DNA of 64,000 bases. Source: Camillea tinctor (taxonomy: Eukaryota > Ascomycota > Sordariomycetes > Xylariales > Xylariaceae). Position 1 is the first letter of the stretch. Each line of letters starts with the position of its first letter. The stretch is taken from assembly GCA_022578605.1 (NCBI GenBank), contig MU394079.1, forward strand, positions 248,001 through 312,000, given 5' to 3'. This document shows, in pieces, positions 42,568 to 53,053 of this stretch. The position numbers and the translations under genes are program-made. The notes under the pieces are model-generated. The model was not told where the DNA came from. It did not search any database and saw only the letters and a list, made by a program, of their open reading frames with translations.

Positions 42568-44189
42568 ATGGCGCTTTTAGAAGGTTACAGACTGGTCGGG
42601 GCGGTTCTATTCATAACTCTGGTGTGCTACAGGGTATTTCTTAGAATACCGAGCATACAACGTAACGGTGCACCTTTGAAGTATGAATCCCTCATCCATC
42701 CAACATAATCTCTATGATCTATCCGTGTCACTCACAATAACATAGGAAGCCATCAGATACCTTGCCAATAGTTGGGAATGGACTGCGATTCCTACAGGCT
42801 CGCCAGAAGCTCTTCACCTGGTTTGTCAAATGCGAGAGGCAGTTCGGCTACGAGACCTTCCAGATCACCGTGCCTACTCTTTACCCCGGTGTTGTAATCA
42901 ATGATCCCAAGAACCTTGAATATGTTTTCAAGAACGAGGGTATCTTCGCCAAGGGTGAATTCGTCAAACGCCGCTCCTGGGATCTCTTTGGGTACGGCAT
43001 CATCAATGCAGATGGTGAGCTGTGGAGGGTTCAGAGGAAGGCCGGCCTCAATTTCCTCAACAACGCCAACCTGCGTGTCTTGACCGATGTCGCGCTGCCT
43101 CGATATCTTGGTCAGAGCCTAGAGCTACTAAAGAAGCATTCGTGCAATGGCAGTGTTATCGACCTGCAGTCGGTGTTCCATGAGATTACGAGCCAGCTCA
43201 TGGGGAAGATGGCTTATGACATGGAGATGCACGCCGACGACGCCTTCACCACAGCCTTTGATTTTGCATCCGGAGCAACTACGGAGCGCTTCCAAAATCC
43301 TTTATGGTTCATCACCGAGCCGCTCACCGGGGCTCGCTTTCGGAAGTCTCTTACCATCATTCGCAACTTTGGAAAGGAGTTGGTAGAAAACGCTATTCAA
43401 AATCAAAAGTGCATTGATAAAAGCTCACCAAAATCAACAGCAGATGACGGTCAGCTTGATAAAGTGTCCGGAAGTCTTGTGCAATCCTTACTAAATTCTC
43501 TTGGTTCGGAGAGAGGTCTAGTAGCGGATGCAGCACTCAATTATCTCTCTGCTGGTCGAGACACGGTGGCTCAGTCGCTAACCTGGACTTTATACCTACT
43601 TATGCAGGAACCGTTAGTGGTTGAAAAGATCCGAACCGAAGTCCAGGAGTTGTTTAAGCATGACGAGGCTATGATCCAAGATAATAACAGAAGCAACGAA
43701 ACAGGGACGTCAACTATTTATACACCGGTATCATTACCGTATACTATGGCAGTATTTTACGAATCACTTCGGCTTTACCCCCCTATACCGTTTGAAATTA
43801 AGGAGTGCGAAAAAGCCACCACCCTCCCAGATGGCACATTTCTTCCAGAGAGATCGGTAGTTCTCTGGTGCCCATGGGCCATGAATAGATCGATAATTAG
43901 TTGGGGTGATGATGCGGACGCGTTCCGACCTGATAGATGGCTAGGTGAAGATGGCAAGTTCATAGTGAAGAGCGCATCTGAATTCCCTGTATTTAATGGT
44001 GGCGCGAGAACCTGCTTGGGCAAGCGCATGGCTGAACTCATTGCTGTGCAAGTCATTGCAACGATAGTGCAGCAGTTCGACTTCATGCCAGCGTACAACG
44101 GGAAAAGGGTCAGCAAAAGCAGCCTTACATTACCTATGCAGGACGGGCTTCCTTGTATCGTCAAAATTCGAGATAATATCCCTAAATAA
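42568..44189 (+). CDS. Cytochrome P450 monooxygenase
   Basis: Seen: exons 42568-42680 and 42746-44189, intron 42681-42745 (GTATGA to ACATAG); 518 residues, the usual P450 length. An N-terminal membrane anchor (VGAVLFITLVCYRVFL) is followed by a proline hinge (LPIVGNGL). The I-helix is AGRDTVA, the K-helix ESLR, the PERF-like segment FRPDRW, and the heme loop FNGGARTCLG with the thiolate ligand Cys461. The WAMNRS...WG.DAD.F segment before the PERF region recalls fungal CYP52/CYP539-like hydroxylases of fatty acids or alkanes, but subfamily assignment needs a tree. An upstream GTG in frame was rejected in favour of the first ATG, which begins the anchor. It is followed in the same direction by the DUF8021-like and amidoligase genes. 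Confidence 0.94.
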
Positions 44190-44745
44190 AAACAGCTCAA
44201 CAGGAAATTTAGATACTTGGATTCTCTTTTCCACCAAAATTTCCAATTATACACCAGAGTTATTACATAAGAGAGCTTTAGCCGAGCGCAATTTGCGTAT
44301 ATGCCGTCAAAGTACGAGGATCAATGGATTTTTTTTCAATACCCTCGGCTAATTGTGCAGAGTATCCGTAGAAAAGACTCGTCCATCCTATATACCGACA
44401 GCTTGGTGTGAAATTTGCCATATGCGAAAAGGGGTAACATAGAGATCCAGAAAATAGAGGCCTTTCCAGTTTTTTTATCACAATCTCATAAAAAGCTTAC
44501 TTGTGAGCCTCTATTACATTTCATTACTCTTATCCTCTAGCTATCTACTTATACCATAAATTTGGACTTAACCTTTTACTCATATCAGTATGCCCCATGC
44601 CAAGTTCATACCGAGCTATTTTACCGGGATCGTCAGTGTGGGGGTATCAACAGAGTCTATATAAGTCTCTACCGTCATGGCTACAACAAGCGAGAGTCCA
44701 GCAGTCTTAGACTCACCGAATCTATAGCTGAGGGAAGCCTGAATA
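44190..44745. other. Intergenic / promoter of the DUF8021-like gene
   Basis: 550 bp between co-oriented genes, with a TATA box at 44658. No other feature recognised. Confidence 0.55.
44658..44664 (+). promoter_or_regulatory. TATA box of DUF8021-like gene
   Basis: TATATAA 82 bp before ATG 44746. Confidence 0.45.
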
Positions 44746-46731
44746 ATGTATTCATCAATCCGAAGCGCTGTTAGCGCTATAGGCGGAATATTAATATCTG
44801 TCTGTTTGGCTCAAGAGCCTTGCGATCGCAGTTGCTTGGAAGACGTCCTCTCGGAGTACTTCACTGCTCTGACGAGTAACGACCCAAGCCGGTTACCTAC
44901 AACGCCAGATGTGAAGTACGTCGAGAATGATCAGATCATACCTCTAGGAAGTGGATTGTGGCCCATAGCTGGCTCTCAGGGGAAATATCGCCATCTCTTC
45001 GCCGATCCTCAGTCCGGAAATGTGGCAGCTATCACCACCATTACTGAAAATGGCGTCCAGGCTATCTACGTCGTCCGCCTCAAGGTCGAGGAGGACCGAA
45101 GCATTAGTGAGATTGAGACACAAATCACCCGTGACGCTAGTGGAGCAGCTTTATACGAAGAAATGGGAGAGCCAGAGGCCGTCTGGTATGAACCAGTGCC
45201 ACCAGAGAACCGGATTTCTCGTGAAAGGCTCATCGAGCAAACCAATAAGTACTATAGTGGTAGTAAGTAATCAGAAATCTCTTCAAATCTACCCCAGGTA
45301 TATACAGTCTCACTGTCCCAGACACTTGCAAGAAACCTCTTTATAGGAGCTTGCTAGTCTTGCGACCCTTACAAATAAAAGGACCATAATATAGCTAACC
45401 CCCCAACCACAGTGGAACAAAACGACCCCCACGGGAACTACTCCTTTTTCGACAAAGACTGCAACCGCTTAGAAGACGCCATCCAAACCACCAACGTCAA
45501 CTCCAGCGACCCCTACGGGCACTCCAACGACACATCCTTCGCCTCCCTGGGGTGCGAAGCCCAGTTCCAGACCGGCTTCCTCGGCTTCGTCACGCGCATC
45601 CGCGCGCGCCGGTTCCCCATCGTCGACGAGCAGCGCCAGGTCGTTCTGGCCGTCACCACGCTCGACCACAACGGCACGGTGCGCCGCCTGCCCTCCGTCA
45701 ACGGCACCTCCTCGCCCACGCCCCCCTACTTCGACGTGCCCCGCTCGCTGCTCGCCGCCGAGGCCTTCCGCCTGCGCGGCGACAAGCTCTTCCGCATCGA
45801 GATGGCGCTCACCGAGGTGCCGTACGGCATGCGCTCTGCGTTCCCCGCGCACGGCGGGCTCGGGGTGGACCTGGAAGGTGCGCTCGACGCCGTGCTCGAC
45901 GCGCTGCGCGCACATGAGCCCGCGCGCTTGCTCCTTGCGCAGCGGGCGCGGTACTCCGAGAATGGCCAGTTCGTGGCCCTGGGCGATGGCTTGTGGGAGA
46001 CGCTCGTGGAGCTTGATGAGGGGGCGCGGTTCGTAGACCCGCTGAGAAATACGGTCGGGTTCTGGGGCTACACTAAGGAGCAGAGCACGCCGGGGGTGCT
46101 GGCGCTGGGCGTGCGGGTCGATGGTGAAGGGCGCATCGCAGAGATTGAGGCGCTGGGCGTGCGTGCGGAGTCGAACGGCGAGAGGTACGGTACGGTGACG
46201 CTGATGCGGCCGCCGCTGCCGGTGGAGTGGGAGGGTGAGGAGCTGGGGGCGTTGGATGGGGTGTTCTTGGAGGGGAAAGGGGTTGAGGAGGAGGAGTTGT
46301 TGGGGTTGGTGGAGGCGTATTTTGATGGGTTGGAGGCGCATTCGAGTGCCGGGGTGCTGTTCACGCCGGATTGCGTCCGTCGGGATAACGGCGCTCAGCG
46401 GGAGGAAAGCTGTGCTGCGCAGATGGATGGCGAGGGAGAAGCGCCCAATGGGTTGTTTAATAGGACGACCGCGGTTAGAGACCGGCGGGTGCTGGTTGCG
46501 GATTCGGAGAAGAGCGTGGTACTGGCGGTTGCGTTGGTAGATGCGCCGGCTATAGCGAGAGGAGAAGAAGAGCTGCCACCGACTGAGAGGGTGCCGAGTA
46601 CCTATATGATTCCACAGTTGATCAAGATTGAGGGAGGGAAGATTGCTCGAGTGGAAAGCATGATTAAGTGGATGCCCTTTGGATATACTTCAACCTGGGG
46701 AGAAGAACAGGAGGATAACGGAAGAGAGTAA
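44746..46731 (+). CDS. Secreted protein with duplicated DUF8021-like module
   Basis: Seen: exons 44746-45262 and 45413-46731, intron 45263-45412 (150 nt, GTAAGT to CACAG); 611 residues. A signal peptide (residues 1-22) precedes an SnoaL/NTF2-like module: CDRSC...LSEYFTALTSNDPSRL, KYVENDQIIPLGSGLW, then ADPQSG.V and a VRLKVEEDRSISEIE strand. A second, B-type module follows (LIEQTNKYYSG..., a FDKDCNR and GCEAQ Cys pair, FPIVDEQRQVVLAV). Both recur in order in the second half: LDAVLDALRAHEPARL, RYSENGQFVALGDGLW, VDPLRNTVGF, VRVDGEGRIAEIE, then LLGLVEAYFDGL, DCVRRD/SCAAQ, VLVADSEKSVVLAV. So it is A-B-A'-B'. The YEN...GLW pattern is what I know as DUF8021, common beside fungal biosynthetic genes; its activity is unknown. 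The strong composition shift to GC in exon 2 is notable. Confidence 0.8.
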
Positions 46732-47717
46732 ATGTTATGGTCCTGGTACGATTTCGAGCATTGAAAAAGGAGCTGCCGAGGTAGCCAATATAACACACTC
46801 CTTTTCTTGTATATTGTTTATACTCAAATATTTCATTGCCCAAGCTATACGAAGATTCTCCACTTTATCCATTGGTTATCTTTTCTTTTCATTTCTTTCC
46901 AAAAGAAAATGTAAATGGTTTCAAAGAATTGTTATATTTTTTACGTTCACCTCTTTCCTATGAAAAAGGGGTAGGCTTTGTACCGAATTGTACCACCTCA
47001 GTGATTTGTAGATTTGAATGTGAACCTGTCTTATCAAAATCATGTGAAGAGAAGAAATATCCTTTTATGTTTCAGTAAAGAATTTTCACTAGTATCAACA
47101 AAGTCTACCTACAAGCTTCATAATTTCAAATCCCGTGGTTAGATGATGCAAGAGTAGGTACACATAAGGTGTCTCCTTATGTGTGCATATTTGGATTTGT
47201 AGTAATACTGAAAGTGACAGTAAAAGCTTTCAATGTAATAGTTTCTCCTTGGTTTACTCTGTTAGTATTTTACTATTGTTGACTCCTTAGTTATAAGAAT
47301 ACATAATATCCTCACCTTGACATAATAAATATATAAATAGCAAACAAACGTATGGCTCATTTATGGATTCGTCAGTGTATGGCCTGTAGTCGACATGGAA
47401 TATTGTGTTGATATCCTCGAGTTTACTATTGTTCACCACATGGTGTATCTATTTGGTCCTATCCACGCCATAGAACTTATTTTAACAAGCAAATCGACAA
47501 TGACTGGTAGCCACCACAACCAATCGTCCTCCCCTTAAGTCGACAACAGTAGTTAGGATGCATATACAATGTTTGTATCATTTTTCTAAACCAGAAAATA
47601 AAATAAAATTGTCCATAGAATATTTCTACCTCGTACATATTTGCGGTAAATAAATTGCAAATTCCTATACTAGTCGCTAAAACACCACTTCTCCTGACCT
47701 TATTACCTCTAGAAGCC
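46732..47717. other. Intergenic
   Basis: About 1 kb, AT-rich, containing a strong hairpin (47158-47186). No gene recognised. Confidence 0.55.
47158..47186 (+). repeat. Perfect short inverted repeat (hairpin)
   Basis: Arms CACATAAGG and CCTTATGTG separated by TGTCT; the stem extends outward by A-T, T-G and G-C pairs to about 12 bp. It lies 430 bp after the DUF8021-like gene and 530 bp before the amidoligase. No terminal duplications seen, so not evidently a transposon. Confidence 0.7.
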
Positions 47718-48953
47718 ATGGAGACTACACCGGATGAATATTACCCACGCATCCCCAAGTACGAAGAAATCATCGACGTTGAGGATGATAGCCAAGGTGC
47801 CCTGACTTTTGGTTTTGAACTGGAATTCCTTCTAGCTACGCTTGAAGGAGACCAGCCAGACCCAGATACAGACGAGAGCCGGGATCCTCTCAGAACAGTG
47901 GTACTCGACTCCAAAGATAGAAACACATTCCTAAACATCAAATCCCAGGTCGACAAACACCTTATCAACCTCTTGGAGACAGAAGGCTTACCTACCCGAT
48001 CTGAAGAGGAAGAAAAATTTCATCCATCCAATAATATCATTCCCATCTACAATGAATGGCGTATCTCCAAAGATTTGTCTGTGTTCATGAAGAATAGCAT
48101 CGGCGCTGAGTCATATCGATGGCATTCACGGGAAGTCTCATCTATCGTCATGGGCAGTGATAATCCTGGTTACCCAAACCAAATTGAGAAAGTCTGCAGA
48201 GCTCTTCGAAAGGGGAGATTACACTTAAACGATACTGCTTCCGTTCATGTCCACGTTGGCCGTGGAGACGAGTCCTTTAGCCTTCTTACGATCAAGAAGT
48301 TCGCCACTCTGTATTGGCTCACGGAAGCACCACTTATGAAGCTGCAACACCCATGCCGTCAAAGCAATAAATGGTGCTTCCATCTAACGCAAATGTCCAA
48401 CCTTGCTGCCAAAACGTCTGGTGGCTCTGCTGCCGGTTACAGAGCCTTAGCCTTTTCCAGTCTGGGAAAAATGAACGAGTTTGTCCCATACCAGCTGTCC
48501 GAGCCTCTGAGAACCCAATTCCGCTGGATTTGGGGGTGTGCAAAGATCGAAGAGCTCGCCGAGCTGATGGAGGGATTTCCCAAAATGGTTCAGTGCCCGA
48601 GAGGTAGTGTTGGCTTCACGAGATTCCTCCCCGCCGACGAGACTGGAGGAAACACCCAGACCTTCGAGTGGCGTCAGATGGCTGCCTCTCTCGACCCCGA
48701 CCACATACTCCGATGGATCAGAGTATGCGTTGCGTTTACCGACTTCGCTCGCGGTTCAACTGCTGAGGAGTTCAAAGGCCTGTTGCGAACGATTCTGGAG
48801 CGTGGTAGTTCGTATACGGGCTTCGACCTATTGGAGAGTCTGGGTTTGCATGCCGAAGCTGAGTATTACAAGAAGAAAGTGGAGGGTTACTCAAATAACC
48901 CGGAGGTATTCGCTGGACAAGGTGCAGGAAAGTTGTTCGTACCACCCCTTTGA
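47718..48953 (+). CDS. Amidoligase family protein (predicted carboxylate-amine ligase)
   Basis: Seen: single exon, 411 residues, ATG 47718 (the TTG-started extension is ignored). The order of motifs follows the fungal Amidoligase_2 family of the glutamine-synthetase/GCS-like fold: FGFELEF near residue 33, EWRISKDLSV, REVSSIVMG, VHVHVGRG with the metal-coordinating His pair, a KFATLYWLTEAPL helix with R following (HPCRQ), then the FEWRQMAASLDPDHILRW block and a C-terminal helical LLESLGL. Known of the family: ATP-dependent formation of amide or peptide-like bonds is predicted from structure; few fungal members are characterised. It follows the P450 and DUF8021-like genes in the same direction. 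Substrate unknown. The His/Glu/Arg set expected for ATP-Mg binding is present. Confidence 0.85.
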   Translation: METTPDEYYPRIPKYEEIIDVEDDSQGALTFGFELEFLLATLEGDQPDPDTDESRDPLRTVVLDSKDRNTFLNIKSQVDKHLINLLETEGLPTRSEEEEKFHPSNNIIPIYNEWRISKDLSVFMKNSIGAESYRWHSREVSSIVMGSDNPGYPNQIEKVCRALRKGRLHLNDTASVHVHVGRGDESFSLLTIKKFATLYWLTEAPLMKLQHPCRQSNKWCFHLTQMSNLAAKTSGGSAAGYRALAFSSLGKMNEFVPYQLSEPLRTQFRWIWGCAKIEELAELMEGFPKMVQCPRGSVGFTRFLPADETGGNTQTFEWRQMAASLDPDHILRWIRVCVAFTDFARGSTAEEFKGLLRTILERGSSYTGFDLLESLGLHAEAEYYKKKVEGYSNNPEVFAGQGAGKLFVPPL

Positions 48954-49477
48954 TCCTTTAGAGGAGTGATCACGGTACATATACGGATTAGGAGAATAGG
49001 CGTGGACCGCATATACTCGGCAGCATCACCATCTCGTCATGCTTGGCCTCTTTCATTAGTTTCTGTCATACATGGGAGTGCACGCTTATCTTCCTTCCCA
49101 CGTTAGGTTAATACGGAATGTTATTTCTTTGATGAATAGGCTTCTATTCCAATCGGAAGTCTCTACCACATAACATGTCTTCCTCGGTTTCCATCCAGAT
49201 CTCAGCTCCTCCCCTTTGATGTTGCAGTCATGGAGCAAAATATGATATGCAACTGCCAATGTGGTTCATTCACGAACTTATCGTTCGCTTAAGATGACCT
49301 TAAACTTCCCTCTTGGTATGTTCCCCTTAATTCTATATAATCCTCCTTCTAACCACCAATTTACCTCATTATCACGTCTCCTGCAATAACTACTTATCGT
49401 TCAAATCAATTTTTGAATTACATTTGCCTTCATACCACTCTACGTATCTTGTAATTACTGCCCCAGTCGTATTCAAA
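48954..49477. other. Intergenic
   Basis: 520 bp between two plus-strand genes; promoter of the next gene expected. Nothing recognised. Confidence 0.55.
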
Positions 49478-50198
49478 ATGGCAGAGGATTGTGAAGCTCC
49501 TAAGCCCCTAGTCCCAGATACTAGTTATCGCACATTCGAGGATACGTTCGAAGCGATCTCAGAGTTAGCACACGAGCATAATTTAGAGGCAGAACTCCTC
49601 AGGCAATCATTGATACAAGTAGCTAAAATTTTATGTTTGGTACTTCGTACCGAATCCGTGGAGCAAGAAAGAGGCAATGACAGACCAGAATTTACAACAA
49701 GCGCTGTTCGTTGGATGTTCTGTACCATGCTGTGGAGAAAACTTTGTAAGTATACTACCACGAAATATTCACTACATCTCTAACAATAATTGTTATTGTG
49801 TAGTTCCCAACCGTCCACTTCCTTGGAAAATAACTGCCATCACCGAAGAACACAAAGAAAGACTGAGAAGAGAATATGTGGACACCAATTTGCTTTCCTA
49901 CGCCCTCAATGTTCGAGATCCCATTCAAATCGCCCGCATAATCAATACTGCTATCAGAACCGGTCCGGCTGACACACCTGAAACGGATCAAAATGCGCAA
50001 GATGCGGTTCCCGAGTCGGTGCAGGATGTGGGTAACAGATTCCTGGAGCTGGTAGACAACCTTCAACACGCTATTATAGACCTATACAGAGAAAGTGCCA
50101 ATTTACCAAGTCCTTCGACCCAAGCATCACCTTCAGCTGATCGAGCATCAATTGAAAAGAAATCTACCTCCGAAGAGACAGCCAAGTCCAAAGAATGA
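49478..50198 (+). CDS. Hypothetical protein, two exons
   Basis: Seen: exons 49478-49745 and 49804-50198, intron 49746-49803 (GTAAGT to TGTAG); 220 residues. Clean donor, acceptor and frame closure, an AAAATGG start, and an intron of usual size make it a likely real gene. The first half is helical and acidic (TFEDTFEAISELAHEH), the second half contains EEHKERLRREYVDTNLLSYAL and a charged Ser/Lys-rich tail. No family recognised, no signal peptide or membrane segment. It follows the amidoligase by 520 bp on the same strand, so they may share a locus-level role, but nothing in the sequence shows it. Confidence 0.6.
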
Positions 50199-53053
50199 CA
50201 GAAAAGATTTTCTGCCTAGAACATCAAGAGCATTGCCTGCGGACAAGGTGGATAACACTTCGAGGCTCGGGTTTTAGAAGGTGTTATTCTTGGGTGTCTT
50301 TTCATTCTAACTCATGCTTTGTTATTATGTTCTGTTGATTTTAAAACATTAGGGGGCTATTTTAGATACAGGCGAAGGGCTGGTAGCGAGTCAATAATCA
50401 GCGTTTCATAGTAGCGAAGAGTATTTCGTAAATAATATCACCAATCCTCCCATGTGAAAATTTACCTGTGAAGAAAGGTACTCCTATTCTGTGAACCTTG
50501 ATTTATCATTAATTCAAATGTTTCTATGGCAAAGCTTTATAGTTGACATAACATCGAATGAGATCAATAACAGGCCAAGTTATAATCGCAGTTATGAGCT
50601 ATTTTTGCATACATTCATAACCTCCTACATGTCGTTTAGTGGATCTAATAACGGTTGCATCTTTATTGTCCCCTGATGATCATCACTTAGGTTAGTCAGA
50701 CAATATACAACACACCTCCGAACGTCCCGCTTCCTAGGTTGTGGACTGAAGGTTCATTATATGGCCATTTCCATGGACCCTACATGAAAAAACAACGCAA
50801 GTCCACTCAATATCGGGAGCAATGCAATTGTCCGCGACTTAATTGTTCCGGAAGGCAGAGCAGTTCCAGGGGCACCCGGGCGCCAAGATGGCATAATGGT
50901 TCCGGCTGGACGGAACTAACGTCGGCAGATCCCCGACTTTGCGGGACTGAAGCAATACAATTTACGTGATCAGATAAATAACAATTAATCATAAGGTAGC
51001 TATTGGAATCAGTCTTTCTCACCACGAGAACAGCACTATTAATTCTAGAGTGCGGGGGCAACCTCGCTCACCTCAACATCGCTACCACGCCTATATTGAC
51101 AGATTAGAGTGGACTAAGACGCATGGGAACCTACCTCGTAAAGACATACAACGCTGGCCGCATCAGGAGACTACTCCGCATTTCCCGTAAGACTACTGCG
51201 CCGCCATTTTATATTACCGGTGAGACTTGGCAGGTCCGCAAACCTTAGCCGACGCCTTTGAAAATTTCATTCCCGGGATACAATATCCAATCACGGACTT
51301 CATCACTTCCGCCAGAGGCTTAGGGAAGCACATACTGACAAACATACTGGTTGGAAATCTCAAGAGAGTATAGAAAACGATGGTTTTTTCCAGGATGGAT
51401 AGGGGTTGTAAACATGTAGAGCTTGAAAGAGTGTATGCAGACTGACAGCCAATACAATGGAGTGTATTTCCGCATTGTAACTCATGAAAGACAATGGTAC
51501 ATCAACACGCGCGTTTTCAACTCCCGGTTGTAAGTTCGCATGTTGGGATGCCACTATATGTGCACCAGAAACATCAAAACCCATCGGAACCAATAAGTAT
51601 ATCCTGCTGAGTAGGTAAGTATTGTTTATATTTTATGGATTTCTGCAGACTAGCGCTTTGAGCAACTCTAGTATAAATCCATACTATCATAATCAGTCCT
51701 CCACAAAACGTGTTTTTATAATAAAACTCGATCTTATAGGTGGCCTGTTCAAATGATGTCACTAGTTTGGGAAATGGAAAAGTAGCTTCCGACAGAATGG
51801 AACCCCAGGTCTCTCTGAATTTACGCAATAATATTCGCGTTGCTATATGTCGAAGCGGTGTAATAACACGAGCTTTATAGATTACCAGGAGTAGACCGGT
51901 AAGGTATGTTTTGACCGTCCTGCGATCAACTTCGGGTTTCCAGCTTTTCAGAAACAAAGTATAAGGGTGGTCGAGGTCTTGATGGAAAAGAAAAGGCGGC
52001 TTGAGTCCGGAATGAAAATTTCCAATTCTGGCGTGTGTTGGACTTATGAGGCTTGACCCATCTTACTTGTAGGGGTCACATCGCAATTATACACGAAGCC
52101 AAGAGTCCCCCACGACGTTGAACCCCAACCGGGTCTAACAGGTCACGCAATCACAAGGCTAAATGACCCGTCTATTTTGTATAACGGTGCATTTCTTCTA
52201 TAAACATGTGAAGTCTTTCTGGTACCTTGTGCTATACCAATTGCGACTTGCCAAGCACCAATAGCAACACCTGTCTGGTTCGATCTCCTGTTACTTTCGA
52301 CCGATCCTACGGCGATCCATCGGCATCAATAGGACAGTCACATATACACTACCGTTAAGGCTGGTGATATTTTCTAAGTATAACTATTGTCGAGTTCCGA
52401 GACCGCATGTAGTCATTTTCCCGAATAGGCAACTGCTTGGATGCCATTAATAATAACCATCGAGATGGATAATGAATTTATTGATTATGTTAGACTCCCC
52501 CACCCGATTGATAAGAGACTAGAGGCTAGGCACACGAAGAGATTTTCAAAGCTCATTCTTCGTTGAGATAGTTTACTTGGTGGGTCGCCCAGAGTTTCAT
52601 GTGGGAGCGCAGGTCTATCCCAGTTTCCAAGGATCCAATCACCGGGTTAGCAGGGGTACGCTTAGGGGAAATCCCGTGTCGAGCTCATATAGAAGCTCCG
52701 TCAAGTTGATAGACGTCATGGGATATGAATCGTCGACTCCGAGTAGCTGGAGCTAAGAGCATGTCTACAAGGATAAAGGGTTTTTATCTCATCTACACAA
52801 CGCTGCCAAGTCATATGTCCATACCCCTCAGCGTTGGGATTAATCTCGCCGGTATTGTCCACGATGGAACCCTTGAAGCTCTCTAAGACAAAAGGGCTTG
52901 AGACCTTCCTGATTGTGCAGGTCATATAGAAAGGAGCTGCCTCGCTCTGCTTATTCCCTTGGCGAACTCGAATTTGTGAAGATTTTCTTTCTAGATCATC
53001 TCCGAAATTTCCTATTACTTCACTTTCGTCATACGCGTGTATCTAATTTCAAA
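50199..53053. other. Long intergenic stretch
   Basis: 2.85 kb. A minus-strand ORF of 127 codons at 51574-51957 starts from TTG, has no recognised motif and no splice partner, and is probably chance or relic. A GC-richer patch near 50810-50960 holds CGGAACTAACGTCGG-like words that could be regulator sites. No transposon ends found. Confidence 0.45.

Noticed and set aside
45469..46341. 290-codon antisense ORF over the DUF8021-like gene
   Set aside because: Product of GC-rich codons on the other strand; low-complexity Arg/His/Gln content and no start context.
51574..51957. 127-codon minus-strand ORF
   Set aside because: Starts from TTG, no ATG in good context, no motif, no splice partner and AT-rich codon use.
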